DNA from: Holothuria scabra
Taxonomy: Eukaryota; Echinodermata; Holothuroidea; Aspidochirotida; Holothuriidae
Length of the DNA: 64,000 nt
Direction of reading: 5' to 3'
NCBI GenBank assembly: GCA_037179385.1
Contig: CM074195.1
Coordinates: 12,995,887-13,059,886 of the forward strand
The notes beneath the pieces are model-generated. The model was not told the origin of the DNA, searched no databases, and was given only the letters and a program-made list of their open reading frames with translations. Shown here in pieces: positions 58,831 to 64,000 of the stretch (positions are counted from its first letter, which is position 1; every line of letters starts with the position of its first letter). Made by a program: the position numbers and the translations under genes.

Positions 58831-60328
58831 GGCTGGTTGTTTCCCTGCTGCTTGGCTAGTTTGACTTTAAGTGGAAGTCATTTTGTCCGCACGTACAGTG
58901 TGCCTATCTACTGTACCAGTGTCAGTGTCTCACTGAGATTAAGTGGCTACAAATGCAGTTGCGACAGTTGTCAGTCACAGTTTGCATGATATTGCAAGAA
59001 CATCATGATGAAAATGTCTTTGGTAAAATTCTGACAAAAGCCAACACAAGTCCCCAGCATACTTATATGCAATCGACAACACAAACAACCAGTCAGGTGT
59101 CGAGTTGACCTGGTATTCATTTTCATGTACAGAATGAAAAAAGCTTAACATCCAACCCCAGCTATACATACAATTTTCTCTTTCTGCACCATTTTTGGAA
59201 ATTATTTTAGTTCCATAGTACACCGGATATGGTTCACGTTTTTTCTTTACATGTTGTCATTACTTCTAACTTTGTACTATAAGAAATACATGAACAATGC
59301 AATGAAGAAGGTGATAAAAAATAAGTCACTCAACTTAAAAACACAACATTCAAATTAGAAGTACACATAAGTTAGTACAACTAAATGACTTATTTCACCA
59401 GCTAAAATCACCCTTTTTTCATCCTGAAAGAGAACCAATTTCAAATAATCAATACAGTGACATCATTTTTAGCTCACACATGTACACAGTACATGTGTGA
59501 GGTTATAAAATGGGCCAGATGGCATCAACTTTTTAACAAAAGCCAGTACTCCCTTTCCATTTGTGGAGATTTGGTTCTGAAATTTTGGTATATGATTGTT
59601 TGTCAGTACAGCATTATAACCCACCTACTTTCATTCCAATGTAGGAGTGTTAAGCATAATTTTTTAGCTATTTACGTAGAGCAGGGTTCATTGTGCCTGC
59701 TTAACAGTTAGCTGTTTATTCATTGTGCTGACTGCAGCTACTTGGTTGTGTGTTCAATTGCTGTCTTGCAAATGCCTTGCAAGCAGACTGTTGTTTGATG
59801 TCTGGCTCACCTGTGGACACAGATCAGTTGTTTCTGCAATCACAGTGTCTTGGGATAATAGCACTGTATTGTGAAGAGAGCTTCATGGACTGAGCAGCTA
59901 AGGATACTTGACACACAAAATTGGGAGCAATTCTGTGGTCAAGTGTAGCCTGCATGAAAGGAAATAGGCTTAATGTGGTGGGGACACCTGTTCTGTTTCT
60001 AGATCAATCAAGTTGGTCAAGGCAAGTAATTGTGATAATTCTTTGAGTTCAAGTGCAGTAGGAGAGCCATTTGAGGAGAGATGCATGTTTTTATTTTACC
60101 AGTGCAAATTCACACAGTGTTTCTTATGGAGTTATAGGAGAAACTAAATGTACTTTGCAGTTCTTTAAAATATGCTTGATACATTCTACATATTTAGAAT
60201 TTTTCCAAAATGGTCCTAATTAAGTTTGTATAGCCCAACAGGTTTTCTTAATTTTACAAACTTTTGCAGTAGTATTTGTAGATCTGTCAATTAGGTTGTT
60301 TTCTTTCTGATGTAAAAGTTTGCACTTT

Positions 60329-62255
60329 TTGGTTTCGAAGATAAGAGAAACCAATGCAATCATGATGGCGTGCGTGTGTATGTATGTATGTGTATGTGTG
60401 TGTGTATGTGTGTGTGTTTGTGACACTTTGCTTGTTAACATGATATCTCAACATAGGAATATGTGACAGTTTTCAAACTTGGTACATAGATGCGCCATAT
60501 TGAGAGGAAGAACCGTATTGTTTTTGGTGGAGGTCAAAGGTCACCTGGGGTCACCAGGGGTCAAAGTCTGAAAACCTTGTTAACACAATATCCCAAGATA
60601 GGAAGCTTGGATAGATTTCATATTTTGTATGTGGATGCGTTATAGTCGGTAGATGGTCCCTATTGTTTTGGGGGTAGTTCAAAGGTCATCTGGGGTCACC
60701 GGGGTCAACGTCTGAAAATCTTGTTAACACGATATCTCAAGGTAGAAAGCTTGAACAGATTTCATATTTAGTACGTGGATGCGTTATGGTTAGGAGATGG
60801 GTCCCTATCATTTTTGGTGGAGGTCAAAGGTCATCTGGGGTCTCCAGGGGTCAAAGTCTGAAAATCTTGTTTACACAATATCTGAAGCAAGGATACTTGG
60901 ATAGATTTCATATTTAGTACGTGGATGTGTTATGGTCAGGAGATGGTCCCTATCGTTTTTGGTGGAGGTCAAAGGTCACCTGGGGTCACCAGGGGTCAAA
61001 GTCTGAAAACTTGTTAACACGATATCTCAAGGTAGAAAGCTTGAACAAATTTCATGTTTAGTATGTGGATGCGTTATGGTCAGGAGATGGTTCCTATCGT
61101 TTTTGGGGGAGGCCAAAGGTCACCTGGGGTCACCGGGGGTCAAAGTCTGAAAACCTTGTTAACACGATATCTCAAGGAGGGAAGCTTGGATAGATTTCAT
61201 TTTTGGGTAAGTGGATGCGTTATAGTCAGTAGATGGACCCTATTGTTTTTGGCATAGGTCAAAGGTCATCTGGGGTCACCAGGTTTCAAAGTCTGAAAAT
61301 CTCTTTAACACCATATCTGAAGGTAAAAAGCTTGAATAGATTTCATAATTAGTATGTGGATGTGTTATGGTCAGGAGGTGGTCCCTATTTTTTTTGGTGG
61401 TGGTCAAAGGTCATCTGGGGTTACAGTGGTCAAAGTATGAAAACCTTGTTAACACGATATCTCAAGGAGGGAAGCTTGGATAGATTTCATATTTGGTATG
61501 TGGATGCGTTATAGTCAGTAGATGGCCCCTATTGTTTTTGGCGTAGGTCAAATGTCATCTGGGGTCACCAGGGGTCAACGTCTGAAATTCTCGTTAACAC
61601 GATATCTCCAGGTAGAAAGCTTGAATAGATTTCATAGTTAGTATGTGGATGTGTTATGGTCAGGAGATGGTCCCTATTGTTTTGGGTGGAGGTCAAAGGT
61701 TATCTGGGGTCACCAGGGGTCAAAGTCTGAAAACCTTGTTTATGTGATACCTCAGGTTTCCTAGCTTTGATAGATTTCATATTTGTTATGTGGATGGGTT
61801 ATGGTCAGGAAATGGTACATAATGTTTTTGATGGAGGTCAAATGTCATCTGGGGTCACTGCTGGTCCAAGTCTGAAAATCCTGCTTATGCAATATCTCAA
61901 GATAGGAAACTTGGATAGATTTCATATTTGGGTATGTGGATGCATTGTGGTCAGAAGATGGTCCCCATAGTTTTTGGCAGAGATGAAAGGTCATCTGGGG
62001 TCTCCAGGGGTCAAAGCCTGGAAACCTTTTTAAACGTGATCTCTCAAGATAGCTAATTGTCCATTTGTCTGTCTGTTGTTTGTCATTCTAGCTATGTATG
62101 GCTTTTATGGATGTCAAAAGGTCATCTGGAATGACAAAATTATTTTTTGAACATGCTAGTATAACATTTGAATGAGAAGATTATGGTGCATGGTGGCCTC
62201 TTTGAAACGGAACATTTATGTATCATCGAAACCTCAATGCATTTTTGCATTCTGG
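60329..62255 (+). mobile_element. Minisatellite-bearing Helentron-like element, copy 5 (complete, 11 units)
   Basis: The 5' hairpin is GGTTTC (60331) and GAAACC (ending 60352). A (TG)n-type tract (60376-60420) follows, then eleven units with AGGTCA-type anchors at 60531, 60676, 60821, 60966, 61110, 61256, 61401, 61545, 61690, 61835 and 61981: a 145 +/- 1 bp period. The 3' tail has TCATCGAAACC, hairpin AATGCA/TGCATT, and CTGG at 62252-62255 before TT. It encodes nothing recognisable. It sits about 1 kb upstream of COPS7. Confidence 0.7.
60531..60563 (+). promoter_or_regulatory. Four AGGTCA-type half-sites in direct array (DR1, DR4, DR4)
   Basis: AGGTCA (60531), AGGTCA (60538), GGGTCA (60548) and GGGTCA (60558) are all in the same direction with spacers of 1, 4 and 4 bp. 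The first pair is an exact DR1; 4-bp spacing is that of TR/LXR-type sites. Other exact DR1 copies in this array are at 60821, 60966 and 61256. Receptor binding is inference. Confidence 0.35.
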
Positions 62256-63259
62256 TTGAAAGAGGGAGGGGGACTTTTAGCATACCTTGTGATTTTGCAG
62301 TAGGGTTTTGAGTTCTTTGGTCATTTTGTACCTGTTATTTACCATTGTTGTGGTAAGGAGGTTTTGTGGAAACAGATGAAGAAGTAATAAAAGTTGGTTG
62401 TTTGAGTTGCTATTTTTTACAGACAAGAGAGAATGTGTGAGCTACAACAGCATTGCTGTTCTAGTTTGTCAACAAGAGTCACTTTATTGAAAGGAAAGTT
62501 CTTCGGACAGATTGGGGGCAAAATGGTCAATGCTTTGGGGATGAAGTGACCAATTCTTGGGGAAAAACTGGTTTTTTGGGGGTGAACTGGTTGGAAGCAA
62601 ATACACCAGGGGGTGAAACAACTATAAACTAGCCTTACGGTAGGCTTAGTCACAGAATTCTTCAAACCCAGGGCAAGGCTCAGCCTAGTATGAGTATTGT
62701 GCTGTCACAGGTATGTTTCAATTAGGGTTAGGGCCTCTCATACCATTGAACTTCTTGGAGCAAATAGCATAGGCCTAGCACTGCCTTTGTCTTCAAATGA
62801 GGGTAAATATTCAGGGTAAATATCAATGGTCACCAGAAGAGCTCAAGCAATAGGCTACTACTGATGTTTCTCAGTCATGGGTGTTCATTAAATATGCATT
62901 GATGCTGTACCTGTGATATAGTGTAAAGAGCAGTTTATGTAATGCTCCAAATGGCAAATGCCAATGATTTGAGTAGCAGTGATATCGGCTCACGAAAAAT
63001 TCTAAGTACAGTACATGCTGTGTAGTATAAGCTACTGAGCATTATGTAATTTGCTGTCAATCAACAAGTTGTGCCAATTGAGAACTTCTTTTAGGTTAAC
63101 TACAAAAATTGTAGTTTGGGGTGAGAATTTGACAGACATCTTCTTTCAACTCTTTGCATTATTTTATGTTTCTTGTACACTGAACTAACATTATATTATA
63201 AAATTTGCTGATATGTTATTTTTTTATTGTTTTCTTAGCCATAGCAGTTTTTTTGGAAA
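62256..63259 (+). other. Upstream region and probable 5' UTR intron of COPS7
   Basis: No coding feature was found. A TTTTTTTATTGTTTTCTTAG acceptor ends at 63238, 21 bp before the start codon, so the 5' UTR may be spliced and the promoter may lie further upstream, possibly near or beyond the minisatellite carrier. Confidence 0.45.
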
Positions 63260-63418
63260 ATGTCTGAGCCTGGAAAGACATCGAATGCCCTAGAGCAGTA
63301 TGTTTTACTTTCCAAAGGTACAAAAGGTGCCGCAGCTATAGCACTTATCAAGCAAGTACTAGAAGCTCCCGGAGTCTATGTATTTGGTGAACTTTTGGAG
63401 GTACCAAACATACAAGAG
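63260..63418 (+). CDS. COPS7: COP9 signalosome subunit 7, first coding exon
   Basis: ATG at 63260 opens 53 codons ending at GAG|GTAAAT in phase 0: [20 protein letters not shown], then [20 protein letters not shown], then [13 protein letters not shown]. The [15 protein letters not shown] and L-P-N blocks match the N terminus of animal CSN7 (COPS7A/B), with the same 'EQ(F/Y)-LLLxK' lead. CSN7 is a PCI-domain scaffold subunit of the COP9 signalosome, which removes NEDD8 from cullins. This exon holds the first helices of the N-terminal helical repeat; the PCI domain is beyond the window. Reading past 63418 enters an intron. Vertebrate A/B paralogues cannot be separated here. Confidence 0.93.
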
Positions 63419-64000
63419 GTAAATTTCAGTAAACCTTCTGTTTTTAGTCAAATTTTCCCATCTTTCATGCAGCTTCAACTGCAGTAATAGTTGAAAATAC
63501 AACACCTGTTAGCAACTGATCTGTAGAGTCAGTATTGTTATGCAGTTTGAGTTAGAGATGGAATAAATTTGTAAGACTAAAGCTAAGATGTAAGAGAAAC
63601 CCAAGTGGAAAAGATTTTACCAGAATTGCACTAAATATAGGCCTACTCTAGAGTTAAAAACATGTGATTGCATATTCTTCTATACCTTGCATATTGAGCA
63701 AACATGGCAGCTTTGGACAGCCTTTTGCCTTTTAACAGGGCTAGAAGTAAGGGCAAGCACATTTAACATTTACTTGTAGGGCTCATTTTGAGTCATTTAT
63801 GTATCTCAGATGGTAACAATGCCAAACATACATGGTTTGTTGCTTTGGGTTGGAGAGTTGTATTTTCCTACTTATCATTATCTTATACAGATCTGTACCT
63901 TGAATCTCTTTTAAAGCTAACTGAGTAAACACAAAAGTATTCCAGTTTAAAACTTAATAATTATAGAGTAAAATACTGTAGATGATAGATGGATGGTATA
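63419..64000 (+). other. COPS7: COPS7 first intron (partial)
   Basis: It starts at the GTAAAT donor and runs to the window edge. No further exon was recognised. Confidence 0.7.

Larger units (their letters stand above)
57829..60328. other. Non-coding, intergenic
   Basis: No gene is supported. It holds the foldback at 57948-57985, an inverted pair at 58105-58185, a dispersed repeat at 58772-58830, and AATAAA hexamers (58572-58580) without an associated gene. Confidence 0.45.

Overview
This is an animal nuclear genome window: intron-split genes, an interspersed tRNA gene, and about 85-90% non-coding DNA full of transposon remnants. Frequent AGGCCTAGGCCT-type palindromes and CTAACGTTAG motifs, together with invertebrate-like Ski and COP9 genes, suggest a marine deuterostome invertebrate, most likely an echinoderm. 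The species cannot be fixed from the sequence.

Host genes. (1) The 3' half of a Ski/SnoN transcriptional corepressor gene lies on the + strand: five coding exons between 11170 and 17881 whose splice phases all agree, followed by a 3' UTR with a poly(A) signal at 18798. The exons for the Ski/Sno/Dac and Smad4-binding (SAND-like) domains are not in the window, so the first ~11.2 kb reads as intron. (2) A nuclear tRNA-Asp(GTC) gene is at 26257-26328 (+). (3) The first coding exon of COP9 signalosome subunit 7 is at 63260-63418 (+), continuing off the right edge. A possible exon fragment with a WCxCGN motif lies near 33.7 kb, and two identical possible minus-strand 5' exons lie in a duplicated unit. 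Both are weak.

Layout. 1-11169: intron with two carriers of ~145-bp minisatellites and a 170-bp palindrome. 11170-18820: Ski exons and 3' UTR, with a third minisatellite carrier (156-bp unit) inside an intron. 18821-37.3 kb: intergenic DNA with a TA-flanked MITE, the tRNA, a tRNA-headed SINE and an old inverted minisatellite carrier. 37.3-39.1 kb: eight copies of a 15-bp motif in both orientations. 40801-48661: a nearly perfect 3.93-kb tandem segmental duplication ending inside a MITE. 49.8-50.6 kb: a TIR element with a 10-bp near-perfect target duplication. 51.66-54.80 kb: nested TIR elements and a ~990-bp palindrome, with a hAT-like insertion whose empty site is preserved in a neighbouring paralogue. 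56.1-57.83 kb: a decayed CR1/Jockey-type LINE ending in (GAT)n. 60.3-62.26 kb: the largest minisatellite carrier, just upstream of COPS7.

Most unusual signal. The minisatellite carriers share one architecture: a 5' hairpin, a TG microsatellite, a tandem array, and then a 3' tail that repeats one arm of the 5' hairpin and ends hairpin-CTGG-TT. That fits non-autonomous Helitron/Helentron-type elements. Every array unit carries AGGTCA-type direct repeats, and 13 of them are exact DR1 (AGGTCAAAGGTCA) nuclear-receptor sites. All functional statements here come from reading the sequence; no database search was run.
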